The translations under genes and the position numbers were made by a program. A DNA stretch of 64,000 bases from positions 3,534,001 to 3,598,000 of the forward strand of contig NZ_CP062983.1 in NCBI RefSeq assembly GCF_015500095.1, written 5' to 3'. The notes below the pieces were generated by a model that saw nothing but the letters and a program-made list of their open reading frames with translations, did not search any database and was not told the DNA's origin. This document shows, in pieces, positions 53,884-61,860 of the stretch (position 1 is its first letter; each line of letters opens with the position of its first letter). This DNA is from Phototrophicus methaneseepsis (lineage in GTDB: Bacteria > Chloroflexota > Anaerolineae > Aggregatilineales > Phototrophicaceae).

Positions 53884-54744
53884 TTAAAAGCCCATCAGCG
53901 CATAACGAACGGGCTGGCCGTAAAGCAGCATGATGACGGTCGCTGCGACGATGTAAGGCCCGTATGGGAGCGCTGTAAAGGCCCTATAGCGGCTGCCGAG
54001 AACGGACCGGGCGATAATGTAGAGTAGGGCGCCAATCGCGCCGAAAATCACCGTCAGGAAAAGCGCGACGATGACGTGTATCGTCCCTACAAGTAAGCCT
54101 GTCAGCGTAATCATCATGACATCGCCATAGCCGAAAGCGACTGTGTTAATTTCCTGCCCACGCATTTTGCCCATGATATACGTGAATAGAAACCCGCCCC
54201 TATAAAACAGGTAGAATGTCCCAAAGCCAATGGCTGCGCCAATCAGGGCATCTTGGATATTTGGCTGCGGTACAGGCAGGATCAGGGCGTCTACGATAGC
54301 CAGAATACACGATGGTACGATGACAACGAACAAGATCAACTTGTGCTCAATATCAATCACAATGATGAGTGCCAGGATAGCCATGTAAATAAACCACAGC
54401 ACAAGTTGCAAAGTCGGCACAGGTGTTTCCATCTGCTGGCTTGCATTCAATGCCAGGAGCATCAGGAAAATGGTGAGAATTTCCGTCAGGGGGTAGCGCC
54501 AGGAGAGCCTTGGCTCACCTTCATAGATGCGCTCACGCTCTGGATTTGGTTGAGGTGTCTCTGGCTTTCGTTGGTTCAGTAAAAAGGCAGTCATGCCTGA
54601 CCATGCTGTAATCGGTCGTGGCGTGCCATCTGGATAAAGCGGCAGGGTGGGGTTGCGACGATAAGGCAGCTCATCAGCCAGCGCATTAACGACAATACCG
54701 GCAATCCACCCGATCAATATAACGATGACGACTTCTAGTAACAT
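53884..54744 (-). CDS. Type IV prepilin-like peptidase (A24 family)
   Basis: 286-residue aspartic membrane protease that cleaves prepilin-like leaders. About eight transmembrane helices. The two catalytic Asp are in IDIEHK (about 143) and FGYGDVM (about 207), the GxGD type. The N-terminal cytoplasmic loop has the ELPYRRN segment but lacks the four-cysteine zinc set of classical PilD. Pilin genes are not in the window. The upstream gene (JAMM protein) is 18 bases away on the same strand. Confidence 0.85.
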   Translation of the reverse strand: MLLEVVIVILIGWIAGIVVNALADELPYRRNPTLPLYPDGTPRPITAWSGMTAFLLNQRKPETPQPNPERERIYEGEPRLSWRYPLTEILTIFLMLLALNASQQMETPVPTLQLVLWFIYMAILALIIVIDIEHKLILFVVIVPSCILAIVDALILPVPQPNIQDALIGAAIGFGTFYLFYRGGFLFTYIMGKMRGQEINTVAFGYGDVMMITLTGLLVGTIHVIVALFLTVIFGAIGALLYIIARSVLGSRYRAFTALPYGPYIVAATVIMLLYGQPVRYALMGF

Positions 54745-54761
54745 AAGTTGCTCCGGTGCTT

Positions 54762-55352
54762 TTACCGCAGCGGAAGTGTGAGGTCCGGCGGCGGTGGCAG
54801 CAGCGTGATGGCGATAATGACCACCAGTGCTACGGATAATATAGTTGCTAGTATAATCGCAACTTGCTGCGCACTGGATAAACGTTCCTGGATTACGGGG
54901 GGAGATAGCGCAGAATCAACTGTAATAGGGACTGAAATAACCTCATCTGGTGCAATATGCCATGCTTTGAGGTGTAAATCGCGCTGTTTGTGCACTGCAA
55001 TGACATGCAGCGTATGAGGCCAATCGCGCCCTAGTGTAACAATATCGGCCTGTGAAGGCCTGGAGGCACTATGTGGCTTAGGATGTGTATGATACGTCGC
55101 CAGGAGTGTCTCCTGGGCGTCATCAATGGATTTAAGGGCCTGGAAGAGCTTATTCTCATCCATCTGGAAATGCGTCTGCGGTGTTTGCGACCGATTGGGG
55201 ATCGCAATAAAGCGCGCGGCTGTTGCCCCTCGCCCGGCGATAAGCCCACAAACTTCCTCACCGGGATGTTGTGCTATCTGCTCAGTTAGCCAGAGGACTT
55301 GCTCACGGCTCAGTTGTAAATGAGTGGGCGGTACGCTTAGCAGATCAGGCAT
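54762..55352 (-). CDS. Membrane-anchored JAMM (MPN) metalloprotease-like protein
   Basis: 196-residue protein from ATG 55352. The JAMM motif is complete: Glu in GEEVCGL (about 34), HTHPKPHSASRPSQAD with the two His and the Asp (about 82-97). A transmembrane helix near the C-terminus (about 158-182) anchors it, with a short Pro-rich end. JAMM domains cut isopeptide or peptide bonds next to ubiquitin-like or sulfur-carrier proteins. The start overlaps the end of the 120-residue upstream gene by eight bases, so the two are translationally coupled. Substrate unknown. Confidence 0.8.
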   Translation of the reverse strand: MPDLLSVPPTHLQLSREQVLWLTEQIAQHPGEEVCGLIAGRGATAARFIAIPNRSQTPQTHFQMDENKLFQALKSIDDAQETLLATYHTHPKPHSASRPSQADIVTLGRDWPHTLHVIAVHKQRDLHLKAWHIAPDEVISVPITVDSALSPPVIQERLSSAQQVAIILATILSVALVVIIAITLLPPPPDLTLPLR

Positions 55353-55707
55353 CAGCTTGAGGGATCGTAAATTGGACCGATTGTGTATCCTGTGGCGGGT
55401 TGCGTGTTTCGTAGAATAGCTCCACATCCAATTGATAGTCTCCGGCAGGATCATCGACATTACGGATATGCAACGTAAATTCCATCTGAGCGTGCATCGT
55501 CTCGATGACGTTCAGTTCGTTGATGATTTTCTGTTGGCTGTCGCGCATCACGATGAGTAAATTGGGCCGCTCCCGGAAGGGTGTCACGTGAATTTCTGCA
55601 TAGACGCGGTAGCGATCCGGGTAAGGCGTGACGTCAACCTTTTCAATGCGAATTTCGCTTTTAGGCTTGGGCACCTGGTTTGGATCGTCGAAAATATTGA
55701 TATCCAT
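55345..55707 (-). CDS. Hypothetical partner of the JAMM protein
   Basis: 120-residue soluble protein with a regular beta-strand pattern (about 18-115, RIEKVDVTPYPDRYRVYAEI then FTLHIRNVDD) as in an Ig-like or ubiquitin-sized beta fold. It lacks a C-terminal Gly-Gly. Its stop overlaps the start of the JAMM gene, so joint production is likely. No family was recognised. It may be a binding partner or substrate of the JAMM protein; this is inference from coupling alone. Confidence 0.5.
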   Translation of the reverse strand: MDINIFDDPNQVPKPKSEIRIEKVDVTPYPDRYRVYAEIHVTPFRERPNLLIVMRDSQQKIINELNVIETMHAQMEFTLHIRNVDDPAGDYQLDVELFYETRNPPQDTQSVQFTIPQADA

Positions 55708-55747
55708 TGCATTTCCTTGAAGTTCGTTAAGTTCGTTTTTTTGTCAC

Positions 55748-56185
55748 TTAGCGAAGGGATTCCTGTAGTTGAGTGAGTGCAGTCATCGCTGCTTCAAACT
55801 TCGCTTCTGGCACCAGAATATGATCGCGTGAGTAGGCAGCGAGAGCTAAAAATGAAATGCCAACATCAGCAAGTGTTTTGCTGACGACAGCCATAAATCC
55901 AACGAGATCGCTCTCTAGTTCGATGTCGAATGTAATGAGTCGCCAATAGCCAATATTTGCTTCGTGGCCCCGCAGGCGCCGTTGGTATTCTTCGTAGGCT
56001 TCGACATCCAGAATGAGCGTGATTTCATCTTTATCGACAATGAGCGCCGAAAATGCCTCGCCAACTTCAGCTATGACGCCAGCAGCGGGCGTAATCGCCT
56101 GACTTGGCAGTTTGACAACGGCATAGATGCCCTCATCTGTATAGAGTTTGGCTGCTGCAAGGATTTCTTCTACAGTTTGCGCCAT
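55748..56185 (-). CDS. ACT-domain protein (CASTOR/ACT_7-like)
   Basis: 145-residue protein. The second half (about 90-145) carries the ACT_7 pattern GFMAVVSKTLADVGISF and SRDHILVPEAKFEAAMTAL, a small-molecule (amino-acid) sensing fold. The first half is a related beta-rich domain. No enzymatic part, so it is likely a regulatory or effector-binding protein. Separate from the JAMM pair by 40 bases and the SbnI-like gene by 12 bases. Confidence 0.7.
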   Translation of the reverse strand: MAQTVEEILAAAKLYTDEGIYAVVKLPSQAITPAAGVIAEVGEAFSALIVDKDEITLILDVEAYEEYQRRLRGHEANIGYWRLITFDIELESDLVGFMAVVSKTLADVGISFLALAAYSRDHILVPEAKFEAAMTALTQLQESLR

Positions 56186-56197
56186 CTATTGGGGAGC

Positions 56198-57028
56198 CTA
56201 TTCATCAAATTGATATGTGCTTTCAGCATAATAGCGAATGGCCCTTTTTTCCAGCTTGCCTTGTAGCCATGCTTGCAAAACCATGTTAGCTTGCTCAACC
56301 GATATGGATTCATCCAGCAAATCCGCCATAGGATAGTTGACTTTTAGTGCGCGACCGTGAATGATGTGACGACTCACGCCTGGGGGGAGCAGAGCATCAT
56401 TTTGTGCAGCGAGAAGGATGTCTTGCGGTTGGTAATGTGGAAACTGCACAAGTGCGATGGCTCTTGGATAAAGTGTCCATACTTCTGCAGGGTCTGGTGC
56501 TGCGGACCGATGCAATGTGCCATTTTTTTGGTAGAGGCTGACGAGATCGCGCAGAATGGCATTGCGCTGTGCGAGTGTATCGATGCGGGCGAGTATCGAG
56601 AGGACATCGCCGTTACGTAAGATCAATCTGGCGACGTACTCGGATTCTGGTGCCCACCCATGGGCAACTTCAATGCCTTCCCACTTCTTCAGTTCAGCTA
56701 TGAAGTTGCTTTCGCTCCAATGACTAACGACATGCTGCCATATGTGAAGATCTACATGGGGTGATGCATAATCAACGACTTGCGCTAGAATCCGTGGATA
56801 GTCTAGCCTGCTAAAGACCTGGTATCGATTGGCACCATCAAGCACCACGTAATTCTTGCCATCACCTGCTGGTGTGACAATGATGGGGTTTGTCAGATAT
56901 TCGGCCTTGGCGATACGTTGTATAAGCGGCTCAGAACGCTGGGGATCATGAACTTCGTGTGGATGAATATCCTTCACTGGGATGATACGAAGTGTCGGCG
57001 TAGGCGCATCCTGCGTCGGGTGCTGCAT
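56198..57028 (-). CDS. ParB/SbnI-like protein (putative serine kinase)
   Basis: 276 residues from ATG 57028, chosen because AGGAAAG lies upstream; a longer frame to 57250 is not family-like. The first 110 residues match the ParB/Srx-type domain of SbnI/SerK: IHPHEVHDPQRSEPL, TNPIIVTP, VVLDGANRYQ and QVVDYAS. In studied relatives this domain uses ATP or ADP to phosphorylate free L-serine. The remaining helical part is less clear. No siderophore or cysteine pathway genes are adjacent, so the substrate is a guess. Confidence 0.65.
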   Translation of the reverse strand: MQHPTQDAPTPTLRIIPVKDIHPHEVHDPQRSEPLIQRIAKAEYLTNPIIVTPAGDGKNYVVLDGANRYQVFSRLDYPRILAQVVDYASPHVDLHIWQHVVSHWSESNFIAELKKWEGIEVAHGWAPESEYVARLILRNGDVLSILARIDTLAQRNAILRDLVSLYQKNGTLHRSAAPDPAEVWTLYPRAIALVQFPHYQPQDILLAAQNDALLPPGVSRHIIHGRALKVNYPMADLLDESISVEQANMVLQAWLQGKLEKRAIRYYAESTYQFDE

Positions 57029-57208
57029 ATGATTTACTTTCCTGGGACAGATAATTGTCGATACAGTAACATGGGCTTTTTCTTTGTGCAATGCGGCGGA
57101 CTTAAATATGATCACGTCCATCAGTTGCTCAGATAAAAGCAATAGAGCTTGCTTACAGAGCAATTGTAAATTGTTGATGTCGGATATTTTGCCAGTTAGG
57201 AGATTATT

Positions 57209-57724
57209 TTGGGAGCACATGAGCAAGGCGCTGACGCAACAGCCGGACACTGGCTAACGATACCAAGAACGCTGTGCTTTGTACAAAACAGTGACGATTT
57301 ATTGTTGATGAAACGTGCCCCGCATCGGCGTGTTTTCCCGAACCAGTACAATGGCCTTGGCGGCCATATTGAGCGTGATGAAGACCCATTTTCAGCCGCT
57401 ATGCGAGAGATCAAGGAAGAGAGCGGACTGGATGTTTACGATATGCGTCTGCGGGCTGTGCATAACATTAGCACGGATGCAGTAACGGGTATCATGCTTT
57501 TTGTGTTTACTGCATGGGCGGATAGACGAGAATTTATCAGTGATGATGTTGAGGGGACGCTGCACTGGGTGCCGATAGCTGCGCTTAGTGAATATGATCT
57601 GGTGGAAGATTTGCCGCTTATGCTGCCGCGCATATTACAGATGGCACCAGACGCTGCGCCATTATTTGGGTTGGTAACGTACGATGAAATGGATAAGATT
57701 CAAATTCAATATGTTCATTCTTAA
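57209..57724 (+). CDS. Nudix hydrolase
   Basis: 171-residue Nudix protein. The box GGHIERDEDPFSAAMREIKE, continuing EESGL (about 51-75), has every catalytic Glu. It resembles MutT-type 8-oxo-dGTP diphosphatases with a short C-terminal helix. Start TTG 57209 follows AGGAG at six bases. It is divergent from the SbnI-like gene and leads a small plus-strand group. Exact substrate unresolved. Confidence 0.88.
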   Translation: MGAHEQGADATAGHWLTIPRTLCFVQNSDDLLLMKRAPHRRVFPNQYNGLGGHIERDEDPFSAAMREIKEESGLDVYDMRLRAVHNISTDAVTGIMLFVFTAWADRREFISDDVEGTLHWVPIAALSEYDLVEDLPLMLPRILQMAPDAAPLFGLVTYDEMDKIQIQYVHS

Positions 57725-57736
57725 GGGACAATCCTC

Positions 57737-58192
57737 GTGACCCAAATGACAGAAGAAGAACGCGCTTATTATCAACAGACGCGTCGTTCCATTTTTAAGA
57801 CGCCCGAATCTACCCTGGGCCGTGTGGGTTGTGGTGTAGGGTTGGTTTTGTGGTTTGCACTGTTACTAACGCCCTGTGCTTTGTTCTATATGGCGATGTA
57901 TGGTCAGATTACAATTCATCATGCCAACATCCCGGAGCCAGAAGCCCATCCATGGGTACAGGTCCAGTTGGTTATGGAACCAGACAATCGTGGGTTGCGG
58001 GTGACGACAAGCCAATCTCAAAGCACCTCAGAACATGATATGTGTGTTCAGACAGATGTGCGCTATTTACTATGGCAATCTGAGAGTGATGAATCCCAAA
58101 ATGTCTCGTTCTGCGATTGCTATATCCGTGATGATGAGGATGCTGATTGGGCCTTTACGGAGCAAACAGGGGGTTCTTGTAGGGGCGAGTAA
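57737..58192 (+). CDS. Single-pass membrane protein of unknown function
   Basis: 151 residues with one transmembrane helix (about 30-55, VGLVLWFALLLTPCALFYM) and a polar outer part containing five cysteines (DMCVQ, FCDCY, GSCRG). Start GTG 57737, nine bases before an in-frame ATG. Twelve bases separate it from the Nudix gene, so both may be cotranscribed. No family recognised. Confidence 0.5.
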   Translation: MTQMTEEERAYYQQTRRSIFKTPESTLGRVGCGVGLVLWFALLLTPCALFYMAMYGQITIHHANIPEPEAHPWVQVQLVMEPDNRGLRVTTSQSQSTSEHDMCVQTDVRYLLWQSESDESQNVSFCDCYIRDDEDADWAFTEQTGGSCRGE

Positions 58193-58215
58193 TCGACTGC
58201 GTTTGGGGTAGGGTT

Positions 58216-58542
58216 ATGGAAACGATCATTCAATTATTGCAGGGGCTGAATATTGACTTCGGCAATGGTGTCGGCCTCGCACTTTGTTGCTCGCTGGCAT
58301 GTGTCGTCGTCATTGTGCTTGTGGTTGGCCTACAGGCTGTTGGTGTGGCCTTCGAGAGTGTGGCTCATTTAGCCGAGTTTTTGTTGGGCATCCTGGCTGG
58401 TGGCCCCTTGGCCTGGTGTGGTTGCCTTGTTGCGATTGGCGTACTCATGGGTTGTGGGGTGGTTGCGATGGGCTTCTTAAACGTGATGGGTACCTGTGGC
58501 ACGCCTGCACAGGTCAACTTGTGCCGCTTATTGGGTTATTAG
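58216..58542 (+). CDS. Small Cys-rich membrane protein
   Basis: 108 residues, strongly hydrophobic, with three helices (about 16-42, 52-75 and 76-92) and eight cysteines (LCCSLACV, WCGCL, GCGVV, TCGTP, LCRLL). Cysteines near membrane surfaces could bind metal or form disulfides. It begins 24 bases after the preceding gene, and a gap of about 160 bases with its own promoter separates it from the next gene. Function unknown. Confidence 0.45.
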   Translation: METIIQLLQGLNIDFGNGVGLALCCSLACVVVIVLVVGLQAVGVAFESVAHLAEFLLGILAGGPLAWCGCLVAIGVLMGCGVVAMGFLNVMGTCGTPAQVNLCRLLGY

Positions 58543-58616
58543 ATGGTAAAAATTGCATTTTAGCTGTGCTAACCCCTGAAAATGAGTAATTCTCCTTTAT
58601 TTTTTCGGAATATACT

Positions 58617-58644
58617 TTGCGAGGCTAAATAAATCTTATATACT
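58617..58644 (+). promoter_or_regulatory. Sigma70-like promoter
   Basis: TTGCGA (58617-58622), 16-base spacer, TATACT (58639-58644). It would start transcription near 58651, about 50 bases before the ATG at 58700. Confidence 0.65.
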
Positions 58645-58699
58645 ATCTTTGGATCCCAAATCCATAGAGTCGTTCAATCTGATATAGAAGGGGCAAAGT

Positions 58700-59830
58700 A
58701 TGGCTGCAATTGCTTCTGGTAATGCGGTACGCACATCCGAAGAGAAACAGTCGTTTTGGTTACGTGACCGCAAGTGGGACTTACTTTTCATCACTTTTAG
58801 CGTCATTGTGGTGCCGTTACCATATTTAGCATATTTATTTGGTCGGGATGTTTTCGGTATCAGTGATGACGTCGCACGTAATGTTGTCAATGGCTTTGTA
58901 GCTGTGGCAATTGGTGGGCCTCATATGATGTCAACCTTCCTGCGCACGGGGTTGGATAATACGTTTAATAAGCGTTATCCAATGCTGATTCGTTCGTCAA
59001 TCATCATTCCGATTATCGTGATTGCGCTAGCGTTCCTCAATCTGACGCTGCTGCTGACGGTCTTTTTCTTCTGGGCATCGATCCATGTATTGCATCAAGT
59101 GACGTACATTGTGGAGCTTTATAACCACAAAGAAGGTAAGTATGTACGCCACAGCGCTGTGAGCTGGTCCGCTCGTATGATTGACTATGCCATCATCCTG
59201 ACGTGCTTGTTCCCAATCGCAGCTTATAAGATCAGCCAGGGTTCTTTTGAAATTGGTACAAACGATCTTGGGCAGGCGATCCCGGACTTCTTCGAACAAC
59301 CCTGGTTCTTCGTCGTGATGAGTGGTGTGTTCTTCCTTGCTCTGGCGGCGTATGTCATCAAGACGTTCCGTGAATATCGCGAAGGCACCATCAACTGGCC
59401 TAAGACAGCATTTATCACGATTACGGTGATTGTCGCTTTCTTCACACCGATGCTGCCGAACCTGGATACTGCTTTCCAGGGCTTGAACACATGGCATTCG
59501 TTCCAGTATCTGGCGATCACATTCTATATCATCAAGATTCGCCAGGAATATGGCAAGCTCGATGAAGAATCTCCGCTGGTAGCACGCTTCAGCCGCCAGT
59601 CGAAGGACTCTCGCGGCTTGTACATGCTCAGTACGATTCTGTTAGGTGGCTCGCTGGTGATCTTCATCCTGGTTTATGCCATTACCAGTATCGTCTCACC
59701 AAATATTGATTCGAATGCGCATTTTGATACGGCTTACTACACTGCGATTCTGTCTTTCCTGTGGATTCATTACTATCATGACCACTTCCTGTTTACAGAC
59801 TTTGAATCGCTTGACAAAGCCTATCAGTAG
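58700..59830 (+). CDS. Polytopic membrane protein with histidine clusters
   Basis: 376 residues, about eight to nine transmembrane helices, charged N-terminus. Histidines cluster at helix ends: GGPHMM (about 78), HVLHQ (about 119-123), TWHSF (about 266) and HYYHDHF (about 359-365). The pattern is compatible with a membrane metal centre, as in Brp/Blh-type carotenoid oxygenases or other di-metal membrane enzymes, but no family could be fixed. It has its own promoter and a long perfect hairpin terminator, so it is a single well-expressed unit. Confidence 0.6.
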   Translation: MAAIASGNAVRTSEEKQSFWLRDRKWDLLFITFSVIVVPLPYLAYLFGRDVFGISDDVARNVVNGFVAVAIGGPHMMSTFLRTGLDNTFNKRYPMLIRSSIIIPIIVIALAFLNLTLLLTVFFFWASIHVLHQVTYIVELYNHKEGKYVRHSAVSWSARMIDYAIILTCLFPIAAYKISQGSFEIGTNDLGQAIPDFFEQPWFFVVMSGVFFLALAAYVIKTFREYREGTINWPKTAFITITVIVAFFTPMLPNLDTAFQGLNTWHSFQYLAITFYIIKIRQEYGKLDEESPLVARFSRQSKDSRGLYMLSTILLGGSLVIFILVYAITSIVSPNIDSNAHFDTAYYTAILSFLWIHYYHDHFLFTDFESLDKAYQ

Positions 59831-59841
59831 GCAAAGGCATA

Positions 59842-59885
59842 AAAACAAAAAGGATGTGACTTTATGGTCACATCCTTTTTGTTTT
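59842..59885. terminator. Long bidirectional terminator
   Basis: 19-bp perfect stem AAAACAAAAAGGATGTGAC/GTCACATCCTTTTTGTTTT with loop TTTATG, between convergent genes. Strong on both strands. Confidence 0.9.
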
Positions 59886-59902
59886 CTAAGCGTGCCAGCG
59901 CT

Positions 59903-61483
59903 TTAGGGGAAGGTCGTTTGCAACCATTGCAAAGGATTTACGGGGATGCCGTGAATCCAGACTTCCCAGTGTAGATGGGGCCCTGTACTGCGCCCGGTAG
60001 AACCAGAAGCGCCTAAATATTGGCCTGTGACGACTTCATCCCCCAGGCTCACCCCTAATTGCGTCATATGTGCATAGAGCGTATAAACACCCCATCCATG
60101 GTCAATAATGACGGCATTACCCCGGATATTGAGTGTATCTGCCAGGACGACGCGCCCCGGTGCAGCCGCAAGGACACTTGTGCCTGGTGGTGTAGCAAAA
60201 TCTGCGCCTGTATGGTATCGATCATAGCCGCCGCCGTTAATGGATCGGCTTGAGCCGAAGCCCGCATTCATGGCAGCCGCCGCCGGTAAGCTCAGGGAAT
60301 CCCCATAGCGGCGCTGATCTGTAAATTGGCTTGTGATGCCATAGAGAAGGTTGAGTTCCGTTTCGTCAACCATGGGGTCATATAAGGGGGCGAGGGCATC
60401 GCTGAGCGTGATGTTGATGGCCCCATAAGCGCCAGAGAGCACGCGGATATTGAAGGTATAGCTTGTTGTTTGCGCACCTGTCAGATAGAGTTCTACAGGG
60501 TAAATGCCTGCGATTGTATACATCGGGATGCCGACAACGGCTTGGTGCAGCGTGCCATTTTCCTGAGAGACAATTTTTAAATCTGCGCCCAGGAATGTAC
60601 CCGTGATGGTCGTCGCTGTGCTTGTCACGATTGTTATGCTGCCTGTTTCGCCCTCCTTAAAAATCAGAGGCCTAATTTGCAGATTAGTGATGGGGTCTGG
60701 CAAATCGTAAGCAGCGTCAGGCATGTCAAGGTTGGGGATAATTAATTGTTGGCCGCTGTAGATGCGGGTTGGATCTGCAATGTCATTTGCTGTGACGAGA
60801 TCATTGACCGTCAGGCCGTAGCTGGTTGCGATACGGAAGAGCGTTTCGCCAGCTTGCACTGTGTGCAGGAATGGCGCGCCAACTGTGACGGGGCGCTCCG
60901 GTGTGCTGATGATGCCGAGCGATGGCTCCTCTTCTATGTTCTCTGTGCTGCCATCCGGCACTGATACAGTCGCATCCGTTGGGCTTTCGGCAGGGATGAC
61001 ATCCGTCGGGGTTTCCGTGGGCGCGTCGGTTGGCGTCGGAGAGGGCAGGGCTTCTGGAATAAGTGCGATGACCTGACCTGGATAAATACGGTCGGCATTG
61101 CTCAGGCCGTTGATTTCTAACAACGTCTGCCAATCCATATTATATAGTTCTGCAATCGTTGCTAACGTTTCCCCAGCTTGAACAACGTGTGTTTGCGGGA
61201 TGGTGGGATCCGCCAGGGTAGGTACTAACAGGCGTTGTCCTATGAGGATGCTGCTGACGTTGGTAATGCCATTGAGCGCAGCAAGCTCCTCTGTAGTGGT
61301 ATTATAAGCCAGGGCAATGCGGAATAGATTTTCGCCACGTTGAACGACATGAATGGTAACGCCGGACCCGGCTGATTCGTTTGCTGTGTCGCTCTGGGCG
61401 TTGCTAGCTGTGGTGAAGACAAGCAGAATAGCGAGTAAAAGGCCGAAGCGTAGCCCCGGCCTTATTTTGTTGAAGTGACTCAT
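59903..61483 (-). CDS. Secreted protein with three LysM domains and M23 peptidase
   Basis: 526-residue wall hydrolase. Signal peptide (about 1-30) and three LysM repeats (about 45-90, 97-142 and 207-252) bind glycan strands. A Thr/Pro/Ala-rich linker separates LysM 2 and 3. The C-terminal M23 domain (about 395-520) has HTGADF and HLHWE with the zinc His and Asp, so it is probably active as a D-Glu/D-Ala type endopeptidase. Downstream of the DUF192 gene (two-base gap) in an operon with a second LysM protein. Confidence 0.9.
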   Translation of the reverse strand: MSHFNKIRPGLRFGLLLAILLVFTTASNAQSDTANESAGSGVTIHVVQRGENLFRIALAYNTTTEELAALNGITNVSSILIGQRLLVPTLADPTIPQTHVVQAGETLATIAELYNMDWQTLLEINGLSNADRIYPGQVIALIPEALPSPTPTDAPTETPTDVIPAESPTDATVSVPDGSTENIEEEPSLGIISTPERPVTVGAPFLHTVQAGETLFRIATSYGLTVNDLVTANDIADPTRIYSGQQLIIPNLDMPDAAYDLPDPITNLQIRPLIFKEGETGSITIVTSTATTITGTFLGADLKIVSQENGTLHQAVVGIPMYTIAGIYPVELYLTGAQTTSYTFNIRVLSGAYGAINITLSDALAPLYDPMVDETELNLLYGITSQFTDQRRYGDSLSLPAAAAMNAGFGSSRSINGGGYDRYHTGADFATPPGTSVLAAAPGRVVLADTLNIRGNAVIIDHGWGVYTLYAHMTQLGVSLGDEVVTGQYLGASGSTGRSTGPHLHWEVWIHGIPVNPLQWLQTTFP

Positions 61484-61485
61484 TC

Positions 61486-61860
61486 TTATACAACCTGATC
61501 GAACGTCAGTTTATCGCCAATATTAACCTGGTCCAGTAAAGCTGTGTTTGCCTCGATAAAATACTGAGCAGGTTTGGCGGGAATATACGCTAATCGCCAG
61601 GGCTTTGCTAGCCTTTTATCGACAACAACCCCATTTGCATCAATCCATATCACCGCTATCGACATAAACATGAAAAGCATATGGATGGCTGTGTCTTGTT
61701 TGTTCTCTTTATCCGACACAAAAAGGAGACCCTCATCAGGGTCTAGATGGGTGACGAATTGGAGCCCGCGGAAGCGGCACCAGAAACTGACGCACCACTT
61801 CGCGCGCTCCAGAACGACCTTTTGCGTTTTTGCATTGATGACGCGACGATATTCACTCAT
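61486..61860 (-). CDS. DUF192 protein
   Basis: 124-residue DUF192 protein. The family pattern [23 protein letters not shown], and ...[14 protein letters not shown] is present. Two cysteines near the start (AKWCVSFWC) are not conserved ligands. DUF192 proteins are often linked to envelope or carbohydrate genes, and here the gene sits between two LysM-protein genes with a four-base overlap (ATGA at 61857-61860). Function unknown. Confidence 0.75.
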   Translation of the reverse strand: MSEYRRVINAKTQKVVLERAKWCVSFWCRFRGLQFVTHLDPDEGLLFVSDKENKQDTAIHMLFMFMSIAVIWIDANGVVVDKRLAKPWRLAYIPAKPAQYFIEANTALLDQVNIGDKLTFDQVV

